A stretch of DNA of 45,071 nucleotides from positions 1 to 45,071 of the forward strand of contig JBKQIP010000240.1 in assembly GCA_052148295.1 (NCBI GenBank), in the 5' to 3' direction. A program made the translations under genes and the position numbers. Position 1 is the first letter of the stretch, and the number at the start of each line of letters is the position of its first letter. Shown piece after piece: positions 31,730 to 39,536 of the stretch. The notes under the pieces are model-generated. The model had not been told where the DNA came from, did no database searches, and saw nothing but the letters and a program-made list of their open reading frames with translations. The DNA is from Bog-473 sp052148295. Its GTDB lineage: Bacteria; Actinomycetota; Acidimicrobiia; Acidimicrobiales; RAAP-2.

Positions 31730-32983
31730 ATGGGTCTCGAAGAGATCGACCTCATCGATGGGCGGAACTTCGTGGACGGCGTGCCCCATGACTGGTTCCG
31801 CCGCCTGCGCGCCGAGGCCCCCGTGTACTGGCACCCCGATCCGTCGGCCCACCGGGGTGGGTTCTGGGCCGTCACCGACTACGACGACTGCGTCACCGTG
31901 AACCGCGACTGGGAGCGCTTCTCGTCGGCCCGTCACTCCGCCCTCTTCGCCGACATGGACGAGGAACAACTGGCCCAGCAGCAGCTGATGATGCTCAACA
32001 TGGACCCGACCATGCACACCCGGTACCGCCGGCTGGTCAACAAGGGCTTCACCCCGAAGCTGGTGCGTGATCTGCAGCAGCAGATCGTCGCCTATGCCGA
32101 CGGCATCATCGATACGGTGTGCGAGCGCGGCACGGCCGACTTCGTCGTGGAGATCTCGGCCGAGCTCCCGCTCCTGGTCATCGCCGAGCTGTTGGGCGTG
32201 CCCCAGGAGGACCGGCTCAAGGTCTTCGACTGGTCCAACCGCATGATCGGTTCCGACGACCCCGAGTACCAGCTCCCCGGGGTCGACCCGGGGGAGGCGG
32301 CCATGCAGGTCTTCAGCTACGCCGAGGAGCTGGCGGCCGATCGGCGCCTGGCCCCGCGCCAGGACCTGGTCTCCGTGCTGATCGACGCCGAGGTCGAGGG
32401 CGAGAAATTGAGCGAGTTGGAGCTCGATCTCTTCTTCATGCTGCTCATCGTGGCCGGGAACGAGACGACCCGGAACCTGATGTCGGGCGCCATGACGGCC
32501 TTCTTCGACCATCCCGACCAATGGGAGAAGCTGCGGGCCGACCGCAGCCTGCTGCCGGGCGCGGTCGAGGAGATGCTGCGCTTCGTCACGCCGGTCATGC
32601 ACTTCCGCCGCACCGTGGCGGCCGACACCGAGCTGGGTGGTCAAGCCCTGCAGGAGGGCGACAAGGTCGTGTTCTGGCACACGTCGGCCAATCGGGACGA
32701 GAAGGTGTTCACCGATCCCGATGCCTTCGACATCGCCCGTTCACCCAACAACCACATCGCCTTCGGCGGGGGCGGCCCCCACTTCTGCCTCGGGGCGAAC
32801 CTGGCCCGGATGGAGATCCTGGTGATGTTCGACCGCCTGCTCGACCGGATCCCCGACATTCGCCTGGACGGCGAGGTGCAGCGCCTCCAGTCCAACTTCA
32901 TCAACGGGACCAAGCACATCCCCGTGGCGTTCTCCCCTTCCGCGCCGATCGGTCGCAGCCCCCTGCCGGCACGGGCCGGTTGA
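31730..32983 (+). CDS. cyp125: CYP125-like steroid C26/27 monooxygenase (cytochrome P450)
   Basis: P450 that starts sterol side-chain breakdown by oxidising the terminal methyl carbon. 417 residues. I-helix AGNETTRN at 242-249, ExxR at Glu281-Arg284, heme loop FGGGGPHFCLGANLAR with Cys353 as thiolate ligand, and the end QSNFINGTKHIPVAF, which is characteristic of the CYP125/CYP142/CYP124 group. ATG 31730 has GGGGG four bases upstream; the longer frame to 31379 is non-conserved. In M. tuberculosis cyp125 heads the igr operon; here it is divergent from it. CYP142 is a possible alternative call. An LLM oxidoreductase starts six bases after its stop. Confidence 0.88.
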   Translation: MGLEEIDLIDGRNFVDGVPHDWFRRLRAEAPVYWHPDPSAHRGGFWAVTDYDDCVTVNRDWERFSSARHSALFADMDEEQLAQQQLMMLNMDPTMHTRYRRLVNKGFTPKLVRDLQQQIVAYADGIIDTVCERGTADFVVEISAELPLLVIAELLGVPQEDRLKVFDWSNRMIGSDDPEYQLPGVDPGEAAMQVFSYAEELAADRRLAPRQDLVSVLIDAEVEGEKLSELELDLFFMLLIVAGNETTRNLMSGAMTAFFDHPDQWEKLRADRSLLPGAVEEMLRFVTPVMHFRRTVAADTELGGQALQEGDKVVFWHTSANRDEKVFTDPDAFDIARSPNNHIAFGGGGPHFCLGANLARMEILVMFDRLLDRIPDIRLDGEVQRLQSNFINGTKHIPVAFSPSAPIGRSPLPARAG

Positions 32984-32988
32984 CCGGC

Positions 32989-33909
32989 GTGCCCGGCCCC
33001 TCGCGGACGGATCCCCCGGCGCGATTCCACCAGTCGGTCACCTTCCTCCCGACGCGGCAGGTCCTGCCCCTGGCCAAGGCTTCCGACGAGCTGGGCTACG
33101 GCGGCATGTTCATTTCGGACCACCTGTTCAACCCCCGCCACCTGGCGTCCCGCTACACCTACTCGGAGCGCGAGGACGGTGCGCCCGGCTGGGAGCCCGA
33201 GACGCCCTGGCCCGATCCCATGTGCGTGATCTCCGCGCTGGCGGGGGCCACCGAGCACCTCACCTTCACCACCGGCGTGTACATCGCCCCGATGCGCGAG
33301 CTGATCACCGTGGCCCGAACGGTGGGCACGGCCGCCGTCCTCTCCGACAACCGGGTGCGCCTCGGGGTGGGCGTGGGATGGTGCAAGGAGGAGTTCGACC
33401 AGATGGGCCAGGATTTCGGCTCCCGGGGCAAGCGGCTCGACGAGATGATCGTCGCGCTGCGCGCGCTGTGGGGCGGCGGCTGGGTCGAGCACCACGGCAC
33501 GTACTACGACGTGCCGGAGTGCCAGATCGAACCGGCGCCGACGGCGCCCATTCCCATTCTCGGGGGCGGGCACTCACCCCGAGCCCTGCGCCGCACGGCC
33601 GAACTGTGCGACGGCTGGATCGCCGCCGGCGCCTACAGCGAGGAGGAGGCCTGGGCCCACCTGGGGGAGCTGCGCAAAGCCCTCGACACCGCCGGGCGCA
33701 GCGACGAACCGTTCTCCATCTATCTCTCACTCAACGAGGCCCCCACCGTCGACCTGTACCACCGCTTCATGGACGCCGGCGTCAGCGACTTCGTCTGCGC
33801 CCCGTGGATGTTCGTCCCCGTCGCGCCCGGAACCCCCGACGACCAGGCCCTGTCGGAGAGGCTGGGCGCGGTGAGGTGGTTCGCCGAAGAGGTTCTGGAG
33901 AAGTTGTAG
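32989..33909 (+). CDS. F420-dependent LLM-class oxidoreductase (TIGR03619-like)
   Basis: 306-residue luciferase-like protein: VTFLPTRQVLPLAKASDELGYGGMFISDHLF, LTFTTGVYIAPMRELITVARTVGTAAVLSDNRVRLGVGVGWCKEEFDQMGQDFGSRGKRLDEMI and PIPILGGGHSPRALRRTAELCDGWIAAG. The GVGVGWCKEEF pattern is that of the F420-dependent TIGR03619-like group. GTG 32989, six bases after the cyp125 stop, suggests co-transcription; a TTG overlapping that stop is an alternative. Probable flavin-free hydride transfer from F420H2, perhaps to a steroid intermediate, but the substrate is unknown. Confidence 0.85.
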   Translation: MPGPSRTDPPARFHQSVTFLPTRQVLPLAKASDELGYGGMFISDHLFNPRHLASRYTYSEREDGAPGWEPETPWPDPMCVISALAGATEHLTFTTGVYIAPMRELITVARTVGTAAVLSDNRVRLGVGVGWCKEEFDQMGQDFGSRGKRLDEMIVALRALWGGGWVEHHGTYYDVPECQIEPAPTAPIPILGGGHSPRALRRTAELCDGWIAAGAYSEEEAWAHLGELRKALDTAGRSDEPFSIYLSLNEAPTVDLYHRFMDAGVSDFVCAPWMFVPVAPGTPDDQALSERLGAVRWFAEEVLEKL

Positions 33910-33922
33910 AGGTGGAGGCGCC

Positions 33923-34960
33923 ATGAAGGACATGAAGATCGGCTTGCAACTCGGCTACTGGGGCGCGGGACCACCGCCTGGTGCCATGGCCCTGGTGGCG
34001 GAGGCCGACCGCCTCGGTTATGACTCCGTCTGGACGGCGGAGTCCTACGGCTCCGACGCCCTGACCCCCCTGGCCTGGTGGGGCTCGCGCACCGATCGCG
34101 TCCGCCTCGGCACGTCGCTCTGCCAGCTCTCGGCTCGCACGCCGACGGCCATGGCCATGGCCGCCCTGACCATGGATCATCTCTCCGGGGGCCGCTTCGT
34201 GCTCGGCCTGGGTGTCTCGGGACCCCAGGTGGTCGAGGGATGGTACGGCCAACCCTTCCCCGCACCCTTGGCCCGGACCCGTGAGTACGTCGACGTCGTG
34301 CGCCAGGTGCTGGCGCGCCAGGGACCGGTGACCAATGACGGTCCCCACTACCCCCTGCCCTTCCCCGGAGGCACCGGCCTGGGCAAGCCGCTCAAGCCGA
34401 TCACCCACCCGCTGCGGGCCGACATCCCCATCATTCTGGGGGCCGAGGGCCCGAAGAACGTCGCCCTGGCCGCCGAGATCGCCGACGGATGGTTCCCCCT
34501 CTTCTTCTCCCCCAAGGCCATGTCGTCCTTCGACGCCTCGCTCGACGAGGGCTTCGCCCGTCCCGGGGCGCGCCGCTCGGCCGAGGATTTCGAGGTGCTG
34601 GCCTTCGCGCCCACGGTCATCGCCGATGACATCGACGCCGCCGCCGACGGCTTCCGCCCCTCCCTGGCCCTCTACATCGGCGGCATGGGGGCCAAGGAGA
34701 TGAACTTCCACTTCGACGTGTTCGCCCGCATGGGCTACGAGGAGGCGGCCACCAAGATCCAGGACGCCTATCTCGACGGGCGCAAGGACGACGCCACCGC
34801 GGCCGTGCCGACCGCCATGGTGGAAGACATCGCCCTGGTCGGCCCGGTCGAGAAGATCCGCGATGACCTCGAGGCCTGGCGCGCCTCGCGCGCCACCACC
34901 TTGTTGATCAACGGCGACATCGCCACCATGGGGACGATGGCGGACCTCGTGCTCGGCTAG
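33923..34960 (+). CDS. F420-dependent LLM oxidoreductase, Rv3520c family
   Basis: 345 residues. Segments GLQLGYWGAGPPPG, AESYGSDALTPLAWWGSRTDRVRLGTSLCQLSARTPTAMAMAALTMDHLSGGRFVLGLGVSGPQVVEGWYGQPFP, KPLKPITHPLRADIPIILGAEGPKNVALAAEIADGW and LYIGGMGAKEMNFH match the family typified by M. tuberculosis Rv3520c, a gene of the KstR-controlled cholesterol region with unknown reaction. ATG 33923 with GGTGGAGG upstream. Third gene after cyp125, 13 bases after the preceding LLM gene, so likely one operon. Confidence 0.88.
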   Translation: MKDMKIGLQLGYWGAGPPPGAMALVAEADRLGYDSVWTAESYGSDALTPLAWWGSRTDRVRLGTSLCQLSARTPTAMAMAALTMDHLSGGRFVLGLGVSGPQVVEGWYGQPFPAPLARTREYVDVVRQVLARQGPVTNDGPHYPLPFPGGTGLGKPLKPITHPLRADIPIILGAEGPKNVALAAEIADGWFPLFFSPKAMSSFDASLDEGFARPGARRSAEDFEVLAFAPTVIADDIDAAADGFRPSLALYIGGMGAKEMNFHFDVFARMGYEEAATKIQDAYLDGRKDDATAAVPTAMVEDIALVGPVEKIRDDLEAWRASRATTLLINGDIATMGTMADLVLG

Positions 34961-34994
34961 GGCTGCTCCGCCCCGGGGTGTCGGTGCCCGGTGT

Positions 34995-35609
34995 TCAGGC
35001 GAGGGTGAAGGGTGGGTACCGGTCGGTCATGAGCAGGATGTACATGTTCACCCGCGCCGCCCAGCGCATCACACCCACGACGAAGTCGCGCATCCCCGCC
35101 GGCCACGTCCCGGTGATGATCACGGCGAAGAACGCGATGATGATGGCGATGTAGGCGGCGATGAAGAGGAAGAACAAGACGATGTAGTGGGGGACGGCCA
35201 ACAACCACTTGACGAAGATGAGGCCCCGGCTGAGCCTGGGGGACGGTTGCAGGGACACCCGAGCGGCCTCCGTGGCCGGGTCCTCCGGCTCCATCGGGAA
35301 GGCGAACTCGGGGTAGGGCTCCCGCATGAACGCGGCATACGACGCCACCCGCCACTGGTAGCGCAACACCATGGCGTTGAAGCCGAAGAGACCCTCGGGC
35401 ATCTTGCCGGTGAACAAGATGGCGAAGAACGAGATGATGAGGACCACCCTCTGGACGATGACCAGCACGTAGAGCACCACGAAGTGGGGGATGGCCAGCA
35501 GCCACTGGACCAGAGGTCGCCAGCGCGTGATCTGGTCGGGGGCCACCAGATCGAGCTGGAGGGGATACGCGGGCGCGGGCAGTGGCGAGGCTGAAGTTGG
35601 CGAGGTCAT
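34995..35609 (-). CDS. DUF4389 membrane protein
   Basis: 204-residue integral membrane protein made of two similar halves, each of the form WLLAIPHFVVLYVL...FFAILFTGKMPEGLFGFNAMVLRYQWRV and WLLAVPHYIVLFFLF...FFAVIITGTWPAGMRDFVVGVMRWAARV. Two hydrophobic segments per half are visible (about residues 36-65 and 133-165). The function of DUF4389 is unknown. ATG 35609; TAGCCT six bases upstream suggests a leaderless transcript. Confidence 0.82.
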   Translation of the reverse strand: MTSPTSASPLPAPAYPLQLDLVAPDQITRWRPLVQWLLAIPHFVVLYVLVIVQRVVLIISFFAILFTGKMPEGLFGFNAMVLRYQWRVASYAAFMREPYPEFAFPMEPEDPATEAARVSLQPSPRLSRGLIFVKWLLAVPHYIVLFFLFIAAYIAIIIAFFAVIITGTWPAGMRDFVVGVMRWAARVNMYILLMTDRYPPFTLA

Positions 35610-35615
35610 GGCAAG

Positions 35616-35621
35616 AGGCTA
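35616..35621 (-). promoter_or_regulatory. Predicted -10 box, leaderless DUF4389 gene
   Basis: Minus-strand TAGCCT, six bases before ATG 35609. Confidence 0.45.
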
Positions 35622-35773
35622 GCCCTCGGGCCTGTCGACTGGTCAAGGCTCCAACGGGATCCTTCCCGGTTACCGCACGGGGGAGCCAATCCCAGTGTCG
35701 GCTTCTCCGCCATGTGCTCGGCGCGGCGCGACGCCGAGGACTGGGACTCCGATGCGGACGTGGCGGCCGGAGA

Positions 35774-36118
35774 TCAGCCGCGGGCTGCCGGTCCCACCGA
35801 GGGTCCACGGTACGTGGCCGCGCCGAAGCCCAAGATGGGGATGAAGACGAAGGGAAGGAAGAAGAGCCCGACCGTGAAGCCCGCCGTCTTGCCGAAGGAC
35901 TTGGTCAGATCCCAGAGGACGACGATGTCGATCACGATGTTGACGAACGGGATGAAGTAGAGGATCAACCACCATCCGGGCCGGCCGACGATCTTGAGCA
36001 CCACGTAGTAGTTGTAGATGGGGATGATCGCCTTCCAGCCTTCCTCCCCGGCCTTCACGAAGACCTGCCAGAGACCGATGACGACGAGGACGTAGATCAC
36101 CAGGTAGAGAAGGAACAT
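35774..36118 (-). CDS. DUF5684-like small membrane protein
   Basis: 114 residues with three hydrophobic segments: LLYLVIYVLVVIGLWQVFV at the start, WWLILYFIPFVNIVIDIVVLW in the middle and FTVGLFFLPFVFIPILGFG near the end. The GWKAIIPIYNYYVVLKIVGRPGWW loop is typical of DUF5684/signal peptidase I-adjacent membrane proteins. ATG 36118 follows GGGAGG with five-base spacing, so the longer frame above is not used. Function unknown. The 164-base gap to the DUF4389 gene shows no feature. Confidence 0.75.
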   Translation of the reverse strand: MFLLYLVIYVLVVIGLWQVFVKAGEEGWKAIIPIYNYYVVLKIVGRPGWWLILYFIPFVNIVIDIVVLWDLTKSFGKTAGFTVGLFFLPFVFIPILGFGAATYRGPSVGPAARG

Positions 36119-36301
36119 GGGGCCTCCCTGCTGCGGGTCGGATTCGGGAGAGAGCGTAGGCCAACGCAACTGACGCTGCGGAGATGGTGCTTGCGCTCAC
36201 GCCTGCCCGCCCCTGCTCCGTCCCCGCGGCCCGCCACCGTCCCCGCCTGCGTCTCCGCCTGCTGTCACGGTCACGTCACATCCATGCGTCACAATCGGGA
36301 C

Positions 36302-36904
36302 ATGACCCTCTTCGACTGGGAACCGTACGACCCTGTCCCCTTCCGGGAGGAGACGCCGGCCGCCAACGAGCCGCCTGACCGACGCGCGGCGCGACCGGGT
36401 TGGCCCGAGGTCGAGGTCCGCACCAGCGCGCGCCGGCGCAAGACCTCCGAGGCCAAGTGGGTGGGTGGTGGCATCGTCGTGACCATCCCGGCGCATCTCA
36501 CCGGTGAGGTCAGGGACAAGACGATCACGTGGTTGGTCGACCGCCTGTTGGCCAAGCACCCCCTGCGGACGGCCGTCGGCGATGACGAGCTCATGGCCCG
36601 GGCGCGGGCCCTCTGTGACCGGTACCGCATGGAGACGCGACCGACCTCGGTGCGTTGGGTCACCAACCAGTCCGCCCGCTGGGGCTCGTGCTCGTTCCAT
36701 TCGGGCGAGATCCGGCTCTCGCATCGCCTGCGCTCGGTGCCCGAGTGGGTCCTCGACGCCGTGCTGGTGCACGAGCTGGCCCACCTGGTGCACCCCAACC
36801 ACTCGCTGGCGTTCCACCAGTTGGCCGATCGCTTCCCGCGCCACAAGGACGCCGGCATCTTCCTGGCCGGCTACGGGCTGGGGCTGGCCGGTCTCAGCGA
36901 ATAG
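36302..36904 (+). CDS. YgjP-like (DUF45) zinc metallopeptidase domain protein
   Basis: 200 residues. The zinc motif HELAHLVHPNHSLAFH puts HELAH at residues 157-161 with the third ligand region after NHS, and the preceding RWGSCSFHSGEIRLSHRLRSVPEWVLDAVLVHELAH is the standard YgjP-like/WLM core. It is a mycobacterial-style M48-like neighbour of SprT. ATG 36302 has CACAAT six bases before it, so a leaderless start is possible; ATG 36284 in the same frame is an alternative. Divergent from the DUF5684 gene across 183 bases and ends three bases before the convergent ChsE5-like gene. Substrate unknown. Confidence 0.83.
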   Translation: MTLFDWEPYDPVPFREETPAANEPPDRRAARPGWPEVEVRTSARRRKTSEAKWVGGGIVVTIPAHLTGEVRDKTITWLVDRLLAKHPLRTAVGDDELMARARALCDRYRMETRPTSVRWVTNQSARWGSCSFHSGEIRLSHRLRSVPEWVLDAVLVHELAHLVHPNHSLAFHQLADRFPRHKDAGIFLAGYGLGLAGLSE

Positions 36905-36907
36905 GAG

Positions 36908-38074
36908 TCAGACCGGCTCGGCGGCCAGCATGCGCCCGAGCCGCCGCAGGCTCTCGTTGGCCCCACCGAGCGTCAACTCGATCTGGCGCGTGAGGAGGAA
37001 GTAGCGGTGCAGCGGGTAGTCGCGGTCCACGCCGACCCCGCCGTGCAGATGCGCCGCCGCGTGGACCACGCGCTGGCCTCCCTCGGCGGCCCAGTACTTC
37101 GCCACGGCCACCTCGGCGGCGGCCGGGAGCCCGGCCGACAGGCGCGAGGCCGCCTGCCAGGCCGTGAGTCGGATGGCCTCCGTGTCGACGTAGGCATCCG
37201 CCGCGCGCTGGCCGACGGCTTGAAAGGTGGCGATGGGCTTCTCGAACTGCACGCGCGTCTTGGTGTACTCGGCCGTGAGCGCCAGTGCGGCGGCACACAC
37301 CCCCGCCTCCTGGACGCACAGGGCGGTGATGCCCAGCTCGGTCATGACGGTCACGATGGCCGCCCCGTCGGCGTCGGCGCCGCCGATCAGGCGATCCGCG
37401 GCGACGGTGACGTCGCGCAGCTCCATGATCGCCTCGGGACGGCCGGTGGTCGTGGTCTGGCGGGTCAGTGCCAGGCCCGGGGCGTCGATGTCGACGACGA
37501 AGACGCCGCATGCTCCGCCCGAGCCGTCGGCGGTGGTCAGGGTGGCCGGAACGAGGACGGCCGTGGCCACGAAGGCGGCCGGGACGCAGGCCTTGGTGCC
37601 CTGCAGGACGAAGGACCCGTCGGCCTGCCGCACCGCCGTGGTGGCCGGCGTCACGCCGCCGGGCACGATGAGGTCGGAGGCCAGCTCGGACAGGGCGGCG
37701 GTGAGAATGGTCTCCCCGCGGCTCACCCCGGGCAACCACGTCGTCTGCTGCTCGGCCGTGCCGAAGCGGGCGATCGGGGCGGCGCCGTAGACCATGGTCT
37801 CGACCACGGGGACGTAGGCGGCGGTACGACCGGCGGCCTCCACCACCAGGCAGGCGGCCACGAAATCGAGGCCGGCTCCACCCACGTCCTCACCGAGCGC
37901 GATGCCCAGCAGGCCGGCCTCGGCCAGCTCGCCCCACAGGGCGCGGTCGAACGGTCCCTCGTCCGCCGCGGCCCGTTCGATGGCCTTGAGCCGCTCATGG
38001 GTGGACCGTTCGCCGAATATCCGGTCGGCCAGCTCGCGCACGGCGTCCTGCTCTTCGCTGTAGGTGAAGTCCAT
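36908..38074 (-). CDS. chsE5: ChsE5/FadE27-like acyl-CoA dehydrogenase subunit
   Basis: 388 residues: MDFTYSEEQDAVRELADRIF, GLLGIALGEDVGGAGLDFVAACLVVEAAGRT, YTKTRVQFEKPIATFQAVGQRAADAYVDTEAIRLTAWQA, HLHGGVGVDRDYPLHRYFLLTRQIELTLGGANESLRRLG. The short, middle-degenerate form and pairing with a full-size partner are typical of the heteromeric sterol acyl-CoA dehydrogenases; the likely partner is the upstream ChsE4-like gene, as in fadE26-fadE27 of M. tuberculosis (acting on longer side-chain CoAs). It is clearly a paralogue of the ChsE1-like protein at 27882-29021. Start at ATG 38074; 38 bases after the partner gene. FadE28/FadE34-type assignment is the alternative. Confidence 0.82.
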   Translation of the reverse strand: MDFTYSEEQDAVRELADRIFGERSTHERLKAIERAAADEGPFDRALWGELAEAGLLGIALGEDVGGAGLDFVAACLVVEAAGRTAAYVPVVETMVYGAAPIARFGTAEQQTTWLPGVSRGETILTAALSELASDLIVPGGVTPATTAVRQADGSFVLQGTKACVPAAFVATAVLVPATLTTADGSGGACGVFVVDIDAPGLALTRQTTTTGRPEAIMELRDVTVAADRLIGGADADGAAIVTVMTELGITALCVQEAGVCAAALALTAEYTKTRVQFEKPIATFQAVGQRAADAYVDTEAIRLTAWQAASRLSAGLPAAAEVAVAKYWAAEGGQRVVHAAAHLHGGVGVDRDYPLHRYFLLTRQIELTLGGANESLRRLGRMLAAEPV

Positions 38075-38112
38075 GGAGGTGGTCTGCCTTCCGGGTGGTT
38101 TCTCGATTGGGT

Positions 38113-39288
38113 CTAGCGCAGGGACCGCGGCATGCCGAGGCCGAAGATGGCGATGAGGTCGCGCTGAATCTCGTTGGTGCCACCGCCGAAGGTCAGGATG
38201 ATCATCGACCGGGCGTAGACCTCGAGGCGCCCGGCGATCACCGCGGCCGGCGAACCGCGGGTGAGGTACCCGGCCTGGCCGACGATCTCCATCAGCAACC
38301 GGAAGGCGCGCAGGTAGAACTCGGTGCCGAAGACCTTGATCGACGAGGCGTCGGCCACGTCGAGGTGGCCCTGGGTGCCCTGCCACGCCACCTTCCAGTT
38401 GATGAGGCGCAGGAACTCGAGCTCGGCGTACACCCGGGCCAGATGCTCCTGCACCCAGTCCTGATCGATGACGCGACGGCCGTCGGGCAGCTTGGTGGCC
38501 TGCGCCCAGGCCCGGACGTCGGTCAGGACCCGCTCGACGATACCCGGTGAGCACAAGGTGACCCGCTCGTGGTTGAGCTGGTTGGTGATGAGCGTCCACC
38601 CCTGGTTCTCGCCGCCGACCAGGCTGGTGGCGGGGACCCGCACGTCCTCAAAGAAGGTGTAGTTGATGTTGTGGTCGCCCAGGAGCTTCATGGGGACGAC
38701 GCGGATGCCCGGGGTGTCCATGGGGATGAGGAACATGGAGATGCCCTTGTGCTTGGCCACGTTCGGGTCGGTCCGGGTGGCCAGCCAGATGTAGTCGGCA
38801 TCGCCGGCCAGGCTGGTGAAGACCTTCGACCCGTTGATGATGTACTCCTCGCCGTCCCGGACCGCCTTGGTGGTCAAGGAGGCCAGGTCCGTGCCCGAGT
38901 TGGGCTCGGTGTAGCCGATGCAGAAATGGATCTCCCCGGCCAGGATCTTGGGCAGGAAGAAGTCCTTCTGCTCCGGCGTGCCGAAGTTCATGATGGTCGG
39001 ACCCACCGTGTTGATGGTCAGCATGGGCACGGGCGCACCGCTGCGCATCGACTCGTCGAAGAAGATGAACTGCTCGATCGCCGAGCGGCCCTGCCCGCCC
39101 CATTCCGTCGGCCAGCCGATGCCGAGCCATCCGTCGGCTCCCATCTGCTTGACCACCTTGCGCACCGTCGGGCCGATCCCGCCCGCATGGGACAGCTCCG
39201 CCTCGAGCTCGGGGGTCAACAGGTTGTCGTAGTAGTCCCGAAGCTCCTGCTTCAGCGCCAGCTGCTCCTCGGTGTACGAGATCTCCAT
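38113..39288 (-). CDS. chsE4: ChsE4/FadE26-like acyl-CoA dehydrogenase subunit
   Basis: 391 residues: MEISYTEEQLALKQELRDYY, GADGWLGIGWPTEWGGQGRSAIEQFIFFDESMRSGAPVPMLTINTVGPTIMNFGT, HFCIGYTEPNSGTDLASLT, TNQLNHERVTLCSPG, DSSWVQ-like IDQDWVQEHLARVYAELEFLRLINWKVA, ILTFGGGTNEIQRDLIAIFGLGMPR. These match FadE26 (Rv3504) in order. ATG 39288 has GGAGGG with five-base spacing. Its promoter region holds a full KstR-like palindrome shared with the divergent thiolase gene. Likely forms a complex with the ChsE5-like protein downstream. Confidence 0.85.
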   Translation of the reverse strand: MEISYTEEQLALKQELRDYYDNLLTPELEAELSHAGGIGPTVRKVVKQMGADGWLGIGWPTEWGGQGRSAIEQFIFFDESMRSGAPVPMLTINTVGPTIMNFGTPEQKDFFLPKILAGEIHFCIGYTEPNSGTDLASLTTKAVRDGEEYIINGSKVFTSLAGDADYIWLATRTDPNVAKHKGISMFLIPMDTPGIRVVPMKLLGDHNINYTFFEDVRVPATSLVGGENQGWTLITNQLNHERVTLCSPGIVERVLTDVRAWAQATKLPDGRRVIDQDWVQEHLARVYAELEFLRLINWKVAWQGTQGHLDVADASSIKVFGTEFYLRAFRLLMEIVGQAGYLTRGSPAAVIAGRLEVYARSMIILTFGGGTNEIQRDLIAIFGLGMPRSLR

Positions 39289-39383
39289 GATTCCCTCCTG
39301 GGCGCCGCCGATGCGGCCCCACCATCCTGGCGCAACGAGCGCTGTCGGGCGCACGAGCGCCGTGGGGCCGATCCCGTGCTCGG

Positions 39384-39397
39384 TAGAACACGTTACA
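39384..39397. promoter_or_regulatory. KstR-like operator, full match, between ChsE4-like gene and thiolase gene
   Basis: TAGAACACGTTACA fits TnnAACnnGTTnnA at all fixed positions. It lies in the 248-base divergent gap, 96 bases from the dehydrogenase start and 140 from the thiolase start. Confidence 0.68.
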
Positions 39398-39536
39398 GTC
39401 CGCCGTCGCGGCCGGGCCAATGGGCCGTCACGGCCGGGCCGACGGGAGCGGCCTTCCGGCGCCGGCGGACCAGCCGGTAACCTGCTGTCCGCCGCGGGCG
39501 AGTCCCGGGCCGCCGTCAACCGAGGAGCCTGTCACC

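Noticed and set aside
32119..33909. A P450-LLM fusion suggested by one continuous frame across both genes
   Set aside because: The part before 32989 is the wrong frame of the P450 gene; the recognisable LLM fold begins after GTG 32989, and the P450 has its own stop at 32981-32983.
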